DNA of 47,472 bases from NCBI GenBank assembly GCA_937957685.1, contig CALGAO010000071.1, forward strand, positions 1-47,472, given 5' to 3'. Below are positions 7,498-16,112 of this stretch, piece by piece. Below the pieces are notes generated by a model. That model did no database searches. It was given only the letters and a program-made list of their open reading frames with translations, and was not told the origin of the DNA. This stretch comes from an uncultured Paenibacillaceae bacterium (lineage in GTDB: Bacteria > Bacillota > Bacilli > Paenibacillales > DA-C8). The position numbers and the translations under genes are program-made. Positions within the stretch are counted from its first letter, which is position 1, and each line of letters opens with the position of its first letter.

Positions 7498-7541
7498 GCA
7501 CGTTCGTGCGGCGCTTCAGAACCTGACGAACATGCTCCCTT
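7498..7541. other. Imperfect hairpin in the pgsA-like/fabZ gap
   Basis: GAGCACGTTCGT and ACGAACATGCTC are inverted with one mismatch and an 18-nt loop. There is no T-run on the plus side, while the minus strand has TTTTATTCTTT after it. It could be a terminator or an attenuating structure; not resolved. Confidence 0.35.
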
Positions 7542-7637
7542 ATATGAACCTCCTTGCTGCAGCCAAGGAAGGACATTATTAGTGTAGCCGCGCAATGCGG
7601 TTTTATACGGAATAAACGTTAAGGAAGTGATGTCGAA

Positions 7638-8066
7638 ATGCTGAATGCACAGGAGATCAAGGAGATCATCCCACACCGTTATCCGTTCTTGCTGGTCGAT
7701 CGCATCATCGATCTGGAGCCGGGCAAGGGCGCGGTAGGCATCAAGAATGTGACGATTAATGAGCCATTCTTCCAGGGGCATTTTCCGGATTATCCGGTCA
7801 TGCCCGGCGTTTTGATCGCGGAAGCGCTGGCCCAGGTGGGCGCGGTGGCGATGCTGTCGCTGGAGGAGTACAAGGGCAAGATCGGCTTCTTCGCCGGCAT
7901 CGACCGGTTCCGTTTCCGCGAACAGGTGAAGCCCGGCGATACGCTGCGCCTGGAGCTGGAGATTACGCGGCTGAAGGGCTCGATCGCCAAGGCGGAAGGC
8001 CGGGCATCCGTAGAGGGACGCACCGTGGCCGAAGGAGAGCTCATGTTCGCGATCAGTGATGCTTGA
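7638..8066 (+). CDS. fabZ: FabZ, 3-hydroxyacyl-ACP dehydratase
   Basis: Hot-dog-fold enzyme that removes water from (3R)-hydroxyacyl-ACP in type II fatty acid elongation in the cytosol. 142 residues is normal. The catalytic His48 lies in GHFPDYPVMPG and the Glu62 in VLIAEALAQ, exactly the family spacing. The N-terminal IKEIIPHRYPFLLVDRI is typical. The ATG at 7638 follows AAGGAAGTG. fabZ also lies near mbl/flhO/flhP in B. subtilis (ywpB), so this is conserved neighbourhood, here with a pgsA-like gene placed between. Confidence 0.96.
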   Translation: MLNAQEIKEIIPHRYPFLLVDRIIDLEPGKGAVGIKNVTINEPFFQGHFPDYPVMPGVLIAEALAQVGAVAMLSLEEYKGKIGFFAGIDRFRFREQVKPGDTLRLELEITRLKGSIAKAEGRASVEGRTVAEGELMFAISDA

Positions 8067-8116
8067 TATCTCTCAGCTTAGATCGTACAGATTGAAAGAT
8101 GGGGGAGGAGACATAG

Positions 8117-9823
8117 ATGAGAAACCAGGATTATCTGGCCGTATACAGGCAGTGGATAAGCGATCCGACAATTGACGAAGAGACGAGGTCAGAGCTGAAA
8201 AGTCTGGAGAATCGTCCGGAGGAGATTGAGGATCGTTTTTATCGTGAATTGACGTTTGGCACAGGCGGGCTTCGCGGCGTCATCGGCGCCGGCACGAACC
8301 GGATGAACCGCTACACCGTGGGCAAGGCTACCCAGGGGCTGGCCGGGTACGTGAAGCGGCTGGCGGGTGAAGGCGTCGTTCCTTCCGTGGTGATCGCGCA
8401 CGATTCCAGACGTTGCTCGCCGGAATTCGCCCTGGAAGCCGCGTTGGTGCTCGCCGGCAACGGAGTCCGCGCCTATGTGTTCGAGTCGCTCAGGCCGACT
8501 CCGGAGCTGTCTTTCGCGGTGCGCCACCTGAAGGCGAACGCTGGCATCGTCATCACCGCCAGCCACAATCCGCCGGAATACAACGGCTACAAGGTATACG
8601 GCCCGCATGGCGGTCAACTGGTGCCGCATGAAGCGGATGAAGTGATCGCGGAGATCGCCAGGGTTCCATCCTTCTCGGAGATTCGCCGTCTGTCCCGGAC
8701 GGAGGCCGAGCAGCAGGGGCTGCTCGTCTGGATCGGCCAGGAGGTGGATGACGCCTACATCGATGCGGTGGTATCGGTCAGCCAGCGCCCGGATGCGATC
8801 GCAGCCGCAGGCAGCGAGCTGAAGATTATCTATACCCCGCTGCATGGCACGGGGTACATGCCGGTGGTTCGTGCGCTTGAGCGGGCCGGCTTCCGGAATG
8901 TGCGAATCGTGGAGGAGCAGGCCAGGCCGGACGGCAATTTTCCGACGGTCAAGTCACCGAATCCGGAGGAGCGGGAAGCCTTCACCCTGGCGCTGGAGAT
9001 CGCCAAGAGAGAGGGGGCCGATCTGATCATCGGCACAGACCCTGACGCGGATCGAATGGGGGCAGTGGTCGCCGATCCGGACGGCCAATATGTGGTGCTG
9101 ACCGGCAACCAGTCCGGCGCGATCATGATCGAGTATCTGCTCAGCGGCCTGCGGGAGCGGGGCGAGCTGCCGGCGAACGGCGCTGTGATCAAGACGATCG
9201 TCACCAGCGAGATGGGAGCGGAGATCGCTCGCAGCTACGGCGCCGAGGTGCTGGATACGCTCACCGGCTTCAAGTATATCGGCGAATTGATAACGAAGTT
9301 CGAGCGAACGGGAGATCGTGCATTCCTGTTCGGTTATGAGGAAAGCTATGGATATCTGGCAGGCACCTATGCCCGCGACAAGGATGCGATCGTCGCCTCC
9401 CTCCTGATCGCGGAGGCTGCGGCATACTACAAGAGCCAGGGCAAGACGCTGTATGAGGTGCTGCTCGAGCTGTATGAGAAGTACGGTTACTACCTGGAGC
9501 GACTCGAATCGCGCACGCTCAAGGGCAAGGATGGCCTGGAGCGCATCGGCCAGATCATGGATCGCTTCCGTCATGTCCCGCCGCAGACGGTGGCAGGCGT
9601 GCGCGTGAAGCAGGTCAAGGATTACCTGCCAGGCATAGAAGGATTGCCTGCGGAGAACGTGCTCAAGTTCTATCTGGAGGACGGCTCCTGGTTCTGCCTG
9701 CGCCCGTCGGGGACGGAGCCGAAGATCAAGATTTATTTTGCCGTTCGTGGAACATCTCTGGAAGATTCACGTTTAAGAATAGAGAAGCTGGTGGCTGAGG
9801 TGATGGCGGCAGTGGATGCCTGA
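8117..9823 (+). CDS. pgcA: Phosphoglucomutase/phosphomannomutase family (PgcA-like)
   Basis: Alpha-D-phosphohexomutase interconverting glucose-6-phosphate and glucose-1-phosphate, feeding UDP-glucose for glycolipid and polysaccharide synthesis. 568 residues matches PgcA of Bacilli. The phospho-serine loop TASHNPPEYNGYK has Ser149 as phosphate carrier. The metal loop is DPDADR, the sugar-binding loop is GYEESYGYLAG, and the phosphate-binding domain has RPSGTEPKIKIY near the end. GGGGGAGGAG precedes the ATG at 8117. The nucleotide-sugar dehydrogenase 44 bp downstream could draw on the same sugar-nucleotide pool. Confidence 0.93.
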   Translation: MRNQDYLAVYRQWISDPTIDEETRSELKSLENRPEEIEDRFYRELTFGTGGLRGVIGAGTNRMNRYTVGKATQGLAGYVKRLAGEGVVPSVVIAHDSRRCSPEFALEAALVLAGNGVRAYVFESLRPTPELSFAVRHLKANAGIVITASHNPPEYNGYKVYGPHGGQLVPHEADEVIAEIARVPSFSEIRRLSRTEAEQQGLLVWIGQEVDDAYIDAVVSVSQRPDAIAAAGSELKIIYTPLHGTGYMPVVRALERAGFRNVRIVEEQARPDGNFPTVKSPNPEEREAFTLALEIAKREGADLIIGTDPDADRMGAVVADPDGQYVVLTGNQSGAIMIEYLLSGLRERGELPANGAVIKTIVTSEMGAEIARSYGAEVLDTLTGFKYIGELITKFERTGDRAFLFGYEESYGYLAGTYARDKDAIVASLLIAEAAAYYKSQGKTLYEVLLELYEKYGYYLERLESRTLKGKDGLERIGQIMDRFRHVPPQTVAGVRVKQVKDYLPGIEGLPAENVLKFYLEDGSWFCLRPSGTEPKIKIYFAVRGTSLEDSRLRIEKLVAEVMAAVDA

Positions 9824-9867
9824 TCCCGGCCGACAGCTGATATCCTAACAAGTTAGGCGGGAAAGAC

Positions 9868-11166
9868 ATGGTACACAATCAACCACAGATCGCGGTTGTC
9901 GGTTTGGGCTTCATCGGGTTGCCCCTGTCGCTCAGCTATGCGATGCATGGCGCGCGGGTGATCGGACTGGATGTGCTGCCCGGACTGATCGAGGACATTA
10001 ACAATGGCATCACCCATCATATGGAGTCCTATCAGGGACGAACCATTCGCGATATACTGAAGGAACAGCTGAACAATGGACGCTTCCGCGCGACAAGCGA
10101 CTATCAGGAAGCGGCCCGAGAGGCGGACACCTACATCGTGACGGTAGGCATACCGATCAGGAATGGGGAGCCGGATTATCGGGGATTCGACGCTTGTTGC
10201 GCTTCGCTCGCCGGCGTGCTGAAACGCGGCGACACCGTGATCGTGCGCAGCACGGTCGTGCCGGGCACAACCGAGGAACGCGTCAAGCCGGTGCTGGAGC
10301 GCAGCGGCCTGAAGGCCGGCGAAGATTTCTACCTGGCCTACTCCTCCGAGCGCATCGCCGAAGGCCGCGCCTTCGAGGAATTCATCTCGATGCCGCTGGC
10401 GCTTGGCGGCGTGAATGAGGCGAGCGTTGACAAGGCGAAGCAGATCCTCTCCTTCGTGACCAAGGCGGAGATTACCGTCGCGGACATCAAGGTGGTCGAG
10501 ACGGCCAAGGTCATCGAGAACATCCAGCGCGATGTGAACATCGCGATGGTGCAACAGTTTGCGCGATTCGCGGAGAAGGCCGGCATCGACACGTTCGAGC
10601 TGATCAAGGTGGCGAACACGCACAAGCGGGTGAACCTGCTCACCCCTGGCCCGGGTGTCGGGGGCTATTGCCTGCCGAACGCGCTCTATTATCTGCAGCC
10701 CAAGGCGCGCGAGCTGGGGGTGTCGATCGAGCTGCTGGAGCTGGCGCGGCGCATCAACGACGAAGTGCCGGGCATGCTCGTCGACATGGTCTCCAGCGCT
10801 ATGGCGCTAAAGGGCAAGCAGCTGGCCGGCAGCCGCGTGGCGTTGCTCGGCCTGGCGATGAAGGATTTCTCCAACGATGACCGCATCAGTCCGCCTCATG
10901 ACATCGTGCGCATCCTCCGCGAGCGCGGCGCGATCGTCAAGGCCTGGGACCCTGCCGTCAAGAACGAATATGAGTACAAGGTGGATACGCTGGAGGAGGC
11001 TGTCAGCGGGGCTGACGCATTGCTCTATGTGACGGTGCAGGAGGCATTCCTGTCGATCGATTGGCAGCGCGTGGCGGGACTAATGGCGAAGGATGCTGTC
11101 ATGGTGGATGCCAAGAATCGCATACCGCGAGATCTGCCGGAGGGAGTTCAGCTGTACAGGATCTGA
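9868..11166 (+). CDS. Nucleotide-sugar dehydrogenase (UDP-ManNAc/UDP-Glc DH family)
   Basis: Four-electron NAD-dependent oxidation of a UDP-sugar to a UDP-uronic acid for polysaccharide synthesis. An N-terminal Rossmann domain (IAVVGLGFIGLPLSLSYA, residues 8-25) is followed by the conserved STVVPGTTEE loop and E-K-x-x-E-N helix (VETAKVIENIQRD). The catalytic cysteine is Cys268 in GPGVGGYCLPN. The GVGG-x-CLP form is closer to WecC/UDP-N-acetylmannosaminuronate type than to the GFGGSCFPKD of UDP-glucose dehydrogenases. The C-terminal domain is complete; 432 residues is normal. Substrate is inferred only. Confidence 0.87.
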   Translation: MVHNQPQIAVVGLGFIGLPLSLSYAMHGARVIGLDVLPGLIEDINNGITHHMESYQGRTIRDILKEQLNNGRFRATSDYQEAAREADTYIVTVGIPIRNGEPDYRGFDACCASLAGVLKRGDTVIVRSTVVPGTTEERVKPVLERSGLKAGEDFYLAYSSERIAEGRAFEEFISMPLALGGVNEASVDKAKQILSFVTKAEITVADIKVVETAKVIENIQRDVNIAMVQQFARFAEKAGIDTFELIKVANTHKRVNLLTPGPGVGGYCLPNALYYLQPKARELGVSIELLELARRINDEVPGMLVDMVSSAMALKGKQLAGSRVALLGLAMKDFSNDDRISPPHDIVRILRERGAIVKAWDPAVKNEYEYKVDTLEEAVSGADALLYVTVQEAFLSIDWQRVAGLMAKDAVMVDAKNRIPRDLPEGVQLYRI

Positions 11167-11262
11167 TCCCCATTCGCAAGCTGGCTGGAGGGACATGTCA
11201 TCTGAGAAGCAGTCCCGGTGCCTGGACGCCGGACACATTAGGACAGGATGCGGTGATCGAGC

Positions 11263-12702
11263 GTGGATCAAGGCAAGCAGGTGCTTATAATCGCATATTT
11301 ATTTCCTCCGATCGGCGGAGGCGGGGTGCAGCGGGCGGTCAAGATGGCGCGCTATCTGGGAGAGTTCGGCTGGCGGGTGCATGTGCTGACCGTCGATCCC
11401 TGCTATCACGCGACCCTGGATGAATCCTTGCTGGAGGAGCTGCCGGATGACGTGAAGATTCACCGATGCAGGGAGGATAAGGGACTCGTGGGCAAGCTTC
11501 GGCCGGCGCTGTTGCCGGCGAACGCCTCCGCGAGCGGAGCGGGCCGAGGCCAGGAAGGCAGCGGCGCAGCCCGCCAGGACGGTGTACAAGCCTCTCCCTC
11601 TCTCGGGCAACTCGTCAAGCGCGGTGTGGTCCAGCTGCTCAAGAAGGTGAAGCGGGCCGCGCTGATACCGGATGACCAGATCCTGTGGTATCCTGAAGCG
11701 ACGAAGCTGGGGCTCAGGATCATCCGCGAGTATGGGATCGACGCGCTGTTCTCCACGTCCGGCCCCTATACGAATCACCTGGTGGCGCGCTATCTGAAGC
11801 GCAAGACGGGACTTCCGTGGATCGCCGATTTCCGCGATCCGTGGACGCAGAATATGCATCGCTCCGGCATCCGCTGGCGGGAATGGCTGGAGGAGCGAAT
11901 GGAGCGGGCGGTGCATCGGGATGCCAATATCACGCTGACGGTGACGCATTCGTTCGCGCGCAATTTCAATGAGAAGTTCGGAGCGTCGATCAGCAGGCTC
12001 GAGGTTATCCACAACGGGTATGATCCTGCAGATTATGAGGATCTGCGGCATGTGGAGCGCGACCCGCGGGATGCCGGCAGATGCGTGATCATGTATGCGG
12101 GCATCTTCTATCAGGAGCGCAACCCGCGGCTCTTGCTGGAGGCGGTGAGACAGCTGATCGATGAAGGAGTGATCGATCGGCGGAAGCTGGTCCTCCGCTT
12201 CGCCGGGGTGTTCGATTATCCGGGCTACAGCGACAATATCGACGCCGTCCGCCGTCTGGAACTGACGGACGTGGTGGAGATTGTCGGCAACCTGCCGCAC
12301 AAGCAGGCGCTCAAGGCCATGAAGCGCGCGGATATCTTGCTGCTGATCGGGGATACGGCTCCCGGCTCGGGCGATTACATCCCTGGCAAGCTGTATGAGT
12401 ATCTGGCGGTCGGCCATCCGATCCTGGCGCTCAGCCTGCCCGGCGAATCGACGCACATCATCGAGAAGTTCAAGCTCGGCGTGGTGGCGGACCCGTTGTC
12501 GCTCGGCGAGATCAGGCAGGCGGTGAGACAGCTGTACGAGGATTGGCTGCGGCAGCAGGCAGCAGGCGGCGCCGAGCAGCAGGCTCCAGCGGCTCGCGAA
12601 CAGGCATCAAGACAGGAGAAGGCGACCTTGATCTATCAGCGGCGTGAACAGGCGCGCATGCTGGCCGATCTGCTGAATGAAATAACCGGGAGTCGGCGGT
12701 AG
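11263..12702 (+). CDS. Glycosyltransferase, GT4-like (GT-B fold)
   Basis: Cytosolic or membrane-bound sugar transferase. The N-terminal acceptor domain begins QVLIIAYLFPPIGGGGVQRAVKMARYL, a GT4-type start with a glycine-rich loop. The C-terminal donor domain contains MYAGIFYQERNP, VEIVGNLPHKQALKAMKRADILLLI and a PGKLYEYLAVGHPILAL segment at the usual E-x7-E site. Residues about 80-115 are a low-complexity Ser/Gly/Ala/Arg stretch between N-terminal strands, probably a disordered insert. The GTG start at 11263 is the most upstream in-frame start after a stop, with a weak AGGA upstream. It lies 96 bp after the nucleotide-sugar dehydrogenase, so an exopolysaccharide role is likely. Donor and acceptor unknown. 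Confidence 0.82.
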   Translation: MDQGKQVLIIAYLFPPIGGGGVQRAVKMARYLGEFGWRVHVLTVDPCYHATLDESLLEELPDDVKIHRCREDKGLVGKLRPALLPANASASGAGRGQEGSGAARQDGVQASPSLGQLVKRGVVQLLKKVKRAALIPDDQILWYPEATKLGLRIIREYGIDALFSTSGPYTNHLVARYLKRKTGLPWIADFRDPWTQNMHRSGIRWREWLEERMERAVHRDANITLTVTHSFARNFNEKFGASISRLEVIHNGYDPADYEDLRHVERDPRDAGRCVIMYAGIFYQERNPRLLLEAVRQLIDEGVIDRRKLVLRFAGVFDYPGYSDNIDAVRRLELTDVVEIVGNLPHKQALKAMKRADILLLIGDTAPGSGDYIPGKLYEYLAVGHPILALSLPGESTHIIEKFKLGVVADPLSLGEIRQAVRQLYEDWLRQQAAGGAEQQAPAAREQASRQEKATLIYQRREQARMLADLLNEITGSRR

Positions 12703-12716
12703 CCGCTCCCGTTTTG
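12687..12716 (+). terminator. Intrinsic terminator overlapping the GT stop codon
   Basis: CGGGAG-TCG-GCGG-TAG-CCG-CTCCCG forms a bulged GC-rich stem followed by TTTTG. The TAG stop codon of the glycosyltransferase lies in the loop. It separates the sugar genes from the two-component system. Confidence 0.75.
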
Positions 12717-12877
12717 TATATCATCAGAGGATGCAGGCAAGGTCGGTGATCAGACAGGAACAGCATCACGGCCGGCTGCTGCGTCTGGCAAGTTCGGATG
12801 GATGCGGCAACAGGCTGATGCCCCGGTGACGGGGACGGGAAGGAACATGGTTCATAGAGAGGGAAGGAGCGGGATGG

Positions 12878-13570
12878 ATGAGGACGATCTTGATCGTGGA
12901 TGACGACCGTGAGATCGCCAAGCTGGCGGCTCTCTACCTGCAGAATGAAGGATACCGCATATTGCAAAGGCATGATGGGATGCAGGCGCTGCAGGCGATC
13001 GAACAGGAGGAGATCGACCTGATGGTGCTGGATGTGATGATGCCGGGAGTGGACGGGCTGGAGGTATGCCGCAGGCTGCGCGAGCGCCAGCACACGGTTC
13101 CGATCCTGATGATCAGCGCCAAGGCGGAGGATCTGGACAAGGTCATGGGCCTGATGTCCGGAGCGGACGACTATCTGATCAAGCCGTTTAATCCGCTGGA
13201 GCTGGTGGCGCGCGTGAAGTCTCTGCTCAGGCGCACCTTTCAATACAATGCTGGCGGCGCGGAGACGAGGCCCGACGAAGTCCGGATTCATTCGTTGCAG
13301 GTGAACAGGTCCACCCATCAGGTGATCTGTCAGGGCAAGGAGATCCCGCTGACCGCCAGGGAATTCGATATCCTGTATCTGCTGGCCAGCCACCCTGGAC
13401 GGGTGTTCAGCACGGAAGAAATCTATCAGATGGTCTGGAAGGAAACCTATTATGGCTCGAACAACACGGTGATGGTCCATATCAGCAATCTGCGCGACAA
13501 GCTGGAGAAGCATGTCGGCTACAAGATCATCCAGACGGTCTGGGGCGTGGGGTACAAGATCGATGCGTAG
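12878..13570 (+). CDS. VanR-like OmpR-family response regulator
   Basis: 230-residue transcription regulator. Receiver domain residues 1-115: acidic pocket DDD at 8-10, phospho-acceptor Asp52 in LDVMMPG, and the switch lysine in YLIKPFNP. A winged-helix OmpR domain follows (about 130-228), with EIPLTAREFDILYLLASHPGRVFSTEEIYQMVW and the GVGYKIDA end. AAGGAG 8 nt before the ATG at 12878 sets the start. It overlaps the kinase gene, so both are made together. The sequence and the downstream cell-wall genes resemble VanR of glycopeptide-sensing systems. Its likely targets are the TTCTTAAG boxes before ddl (inference). Confidence 0.9.
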   Translation: MRTILIVDDDREIAKLAALYLQNEGYRILQRHDGMQALQAIEQEEIDLMVLDVMMPGVDGLEVCRRLRERQHTVPILMISAKAEDLDKVMGLMSGADDYLIKPFNPLELVARVKSLLRRTFQYNAGGAETRPDEVRIHSLQVNRSTHQVICQGKEIPLTAREFDILYLLASHPGRVFSTEEIYQMVWKETYYGSNNTVMVHISNLRDKLEKHVGYKIIQTVWGVGYKIDA

Positions 13571-14672
13571 CATGCGGTGGAAACTGGTAGGGTTATTCTT
13601 CCTCAGTGCCTTCCTGGCGGTCATTACCTGCCTGAGCCTGGCGATCGTGGCGATCGTCCTCTATGAATACAATTGGTTGCCCGTGCGGGGAGTGATCAAG
13701 TTCCTGAACGACCAGGTGGGGCCCATACCGACGATGATCATCGTCGGGTTGATCCTGTTCGTGTTCTACGTGATCGCTCTCAGTTTCCGTCATATCCGGT
13801 ATCTGGAGGAGATCGGACAAGCCGTGCAGATGCTGTCCACCGGTCAGCTGGACTACAGGATTCCCATCCGCACGAAAGATGAGATGGGCAAGCTGGCGGA
13901 GAATATCAACATCATGTCCGCCAGGCTGAAGTCGAGCATGGAGGAGGAGAGACAGGCTGTCCTGGCGAAGCAGGAGCTGGTGACCAATGTGTCCCATGAC
14001 CTGCGCACGCCGCTGACGTCGATCAAAGGCTATCTGCAGTACATCCACGAGAACCGGTACAAGGACGAGGTCGAACTGATGTACTACGCCGATATCGCTT
14101 ATCAGAAGACGCTGCGGCTGGAACGGATGGTGAATGATCTGTTCGAATACACGCGCTTCGCCTACGGTCAGACCAGGCTGAATCTGTCGCGGATCGATCT
14201 CAGGGAGCTGCTCGGGCAGCTCTGTGCGGAGCTACGCCTGATGGCGGAGGAAGCGGGCATGGAGCTTGCGCTGGATGGCCCTGATGAGCATGTGATGATC
14301 AAGGCCGACGGTGACAAGCTGGTGCGGGTATTCGAGAATCTGATCGCCAATGCGGTGCGCTACGGTCGGGACGGACGGCGGGTGGATCTCACCGTGCGGT
14401 CATCCGGCGACAAGGCGGAGGTTCGCGTCATCAATTACGGCGAGCCGATCCCGCAGAAAGAACTGCCGCACATCTTCGACCGCTTCCATCGGGTGGACAA
14501 GTCGCGTTCCGCCGATACCGGGGGGACCGGTCTGGGGCTGGCGATCGCCCGCAATATCGTCGAGCTGCACCAGGGCACGATATCTGCGGAGAGTGACGAA
14601 GCGCAAACCTGCTTTACCGTGAGGTTGCCCTTATGGAATGGTGAGGACGGACAGACGGGAACCGGGCAATAG
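13563..14672 (+). CDS. VanS-like sensor histidine kinase
   Basis: 369-residue membrane kinase partner of the preceding regulator. TM1 is at about residues 8-34 and TM2 at 57-76, leaving only a short outside loop of about 22 residues. It therefore more likely senses membrane or wall state, or a bound ligand near the membrane, than through a large sensor domain. A HAMP-like linker (77-130) is followed by the H-box with His145 (VTNVSHDLRTPLTSIKGY), N-box FENLIANAVRYG, G1 PHIFDRFHRVD and G2 GGTGLGLAIARNIVELHQG. The ATG at 13563 overlaps the regulator's stop by 8 nt; 13572 is an alternative start. A short-loop architecture is also typical of VanS-type kinases. Confidence 0.9.
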   Translation: MRSMRWKLVGLFFLSAFLAVITCLSLAIVAIVLYEYNWLPVRGVIKFLNDQVGPIPTMIIVGLILFVFYVIALSFRHIRYLEEIGQAVQMLSTGQLDYRIPIRTKDEMGKLAENINIMSARLKSSMEEERQAVLAKQELVTNVSHDLRTPLTSIKGYLQYIHENRYKDEVELMYYADIAYQKTLRLERMVNDLFEYTRFAYGQTRLNLSRIDLRELLGQLCAELRLMAEEAGMELALDGPDEHVMIKADGDKLVRVFENLIANAVRYGRDGRRVDLTVRSSGDKAEVRVINYGEPIPQKELPHIFDRFHRVDKSRSADTGGTGLGLAIARNIVELHQGTISAESDEAQTCFTVRLPLWNGEDGQTGTGQ

Positions 14673-14713
14673 CCGGGATCCGATCGACAGGACAAAAGAA
14701 CGAACGGTTGTAT

Positions 14714-14759
14714 AAACCTCCAGGCAGTTCGTCGGAAGGCGGATGGCGGGAGGTTTTTT
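14714..14759 (+). terminator. Intrinsic terminator after the two-component genes
   Basis: AAACCTCC (14714-14721) pairs with GGAGGTTT (14749-14756), followed by TTTTG, with a 27-nt loop. It implies that ddl-murF-alr is transcribed from its own promoter. Confidence 0.7.
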
Positions 14760-14865
14760 GCTTGCGCGGATTCCATGTCGCTCGGCCTGTTGCCCTGTCC
14801 GCCTTCATCGATGGGCTCTGATTCCATGGACGCGGCGGGGATCTTCATTAAGAATCTTTTCATGG

Positions 14866-14929
14866 TTCTTAAGCCTTTCTTAAGAAATCGTTAGGGGCGT
14901 CTTAAGTTCCTCCTGGTAATCTGTTATCA
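14866..14929 (+). promoter_or_regulatory. Phased TTCTTAAG direct repeats and promoter of ddl-murF-alr
   Basis: TTCTTAAG occurs at 14866-14873 and 14877-14884, and GTCTTAAG at 14899-14906. Start-to-start distances are 11 and 22 bp. A degenerate copy (TCGTTAGG) sits in the skipped 11-bp register at 14888, and a looser TTCATTAAG at about 14844. Such 11-bp-phased direct repeats are how OmpR-family dimers usually bind. The third box overlaps a possible -35 (14901-14906), 17 bp from TTATCA (14924-14929). This suggests activation of the downstream operon by the VanR-like regulator. Both the promoter call and the regulator pairing are inferences. Confidence 0.6.
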
Positions 14930-14963
14930 GTGAGAGAACAAGACAGACAAGGGGCTTGGGAAC

Positions 14964-16106
14964 ATGAACAGGACAAGAGTGATCGTGATCTACGGCGGCA
15001 GATCCGCAGAGCATGAGGTATCGCTGAAAACGGCGATGACGGTGATCAATGCCATCGATCGGGAGTTCTATGAGGTGGTGCCGGTATATATCGCGCCATC
15101 CGGGATATGGCACAGTCTGGGGGCGGTCTGCGGGACGATCGCAAGCATCGGGGAGCTGAGGGTGACGACTTCAGGCCGCAGCATCGCAGCCTCGATCAGC
15201 GAGGCGCTGCGCAGCCTGTTCGACCGAACCACGCGCACGGTGGTCTTCCCGGTCATCCACGGGACGCATGGCGAGGACGGCACGCTGCAAGGCATGCTCG
15301 AACTGCTGAATGTGCCTTACGTCGGCAATGGGGTGCTGGCGTCAGCGGTGGGGATGGACAAGGAGATGACCAAGCGCGTCATGGCCTCGGAGGGCATCCG
15401 CCAGGCGGCATATACGGTGATCCGGCTGCATGAATGGGAGAAGCAACCGGCGGCTTGCACCGCCAGGGTCGAGGAGACGATCGGCTACCCCTGCTACGTG
15501 AAGCCGGCCAATCTCGGCTCGAGCATCGGCATCCACCGTTGCGCCAGCCGGGAGGAATGGTTCGATGCCGTGGAGGACGCCTTCCGATATGATGGGAAGA
15601 TCGTGGTCGAGGAGGAGATACGGGGACGGGAAGTGCAGATCGCCGTTCTGGGCAACGATGAGCCGGAATGCTCCGTGCCAGGGGAGTTCGAGCGGCCTCC
15701 GGAATTCTTCGATTACGCCCAGAAATATCTGCACGGCGCGCTGGTGCAACGCATCCCGGCTCGGGTGTCGCCCGCGGTCTGCGAGGAGCTGAAGCTGACG
15801 GCGATTCGCGCGTTCCGGGCGCTGAACGGCTCCGGCCTGATGCGGGTGGATTTCTTCGTGACGGAGCAGGATGAGGTGTATCTGAATGAGGTGAACACGT
15901 TCCCCGGCTTCACGCAGAACAGCATGTTTCCGGTCCTGTGGAATCGCACCTCCGGACTCACCTATCCGGAGCTGATCAATCGTCTGATCCGCTGCGCGTT
16001 GGAGAAGCATGTTCGCAAGCAGTCCATCCGGTATGAGCTTCCGGCAGCCTCGCTCCAAGGCCATGGCGGAGAATCGCCTGCGAGCGTCGCGGAGAAGGGG
16101 TGGTGA
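14964..16106 (+). CDS. D-Ala-D-Ala-type ligase (Ddl/Van ligase family)
   Basis: ATP-grasp ligase joining D-alanine to a second D-amino acid for peptidoglycan precursors. Signatures: EHEVSLKTA (N-terminal substrate loop), HGTHGEDGTLQG, GMDKEMTK, KPANLGSSIG, EEEIRGREVQIAVLGND, and NEVNTFPGFT with metal ligands. The omega loop reads EFFDYAQKY and keeps the Lys-Tyr pair of peptide-forming ligases. D-Ala-D-Lac ligases such as VanA lack that Tyr, so a D-Ala-D-Ala or D-Ala-D-Ser product is more likely than depsipeptide. 380 residues, with a 25-residue tail beyond the usual end. First gene of a VanRS-adjacent operon. Probably a second, regulated copy rather than the housekeeping ddl; that is inferred from context. 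Confidence 0.88.
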   Translation: MNRTRVIVIYGGRSAEHEVSLKTAMTVINAIDREFYEVVPVYIAPSGIWHSLGAVCGTIASIGELRVTTSGRSIAASISEALRSLFDRTTRTVVFPVIHGTHGEDGTLQGMLELLNVPYVGNGVLASAVGMDKEMTKRVMASEGIRQAAYTVIRLHEWEKQPAACTARVEETIGYPCYVKPANLGSSIGIHRCASREEWFDAVEDAFRYDGKIVVEEEIRGREVQIAVLGNDEPECSVPGEFERPPEFFDYAQKYLHGALVQRIPARVSPAVCEELKLTAIRAFRALNGSGLMRVDFFVTEQDEVYLNEVNTFPGFTQNSMFPVLWNRTSGLTYPELINRLIRCALEKHVRKQSIRYELPAASLQGHGGESPASVAEKGW

Positions 16107-16112
16107 CGGAGG

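Noticed and set aside
9847..9862. Small palindrome CCTAAC-AA-GTTAGG before the nucleotide-sugar dehydrogenase
   Set aside because: A 2-nt loop and 6-bp arms are too slight to call an operator or terminator from one sequence.
14964..16106. D-Ala-D-Lac ligase
   Set aside because: The omega loop keeps the Lys-Tyr pair (FFDYAQKY) of peptide-forming ligases and no vanH-type dehydrogenase is present.
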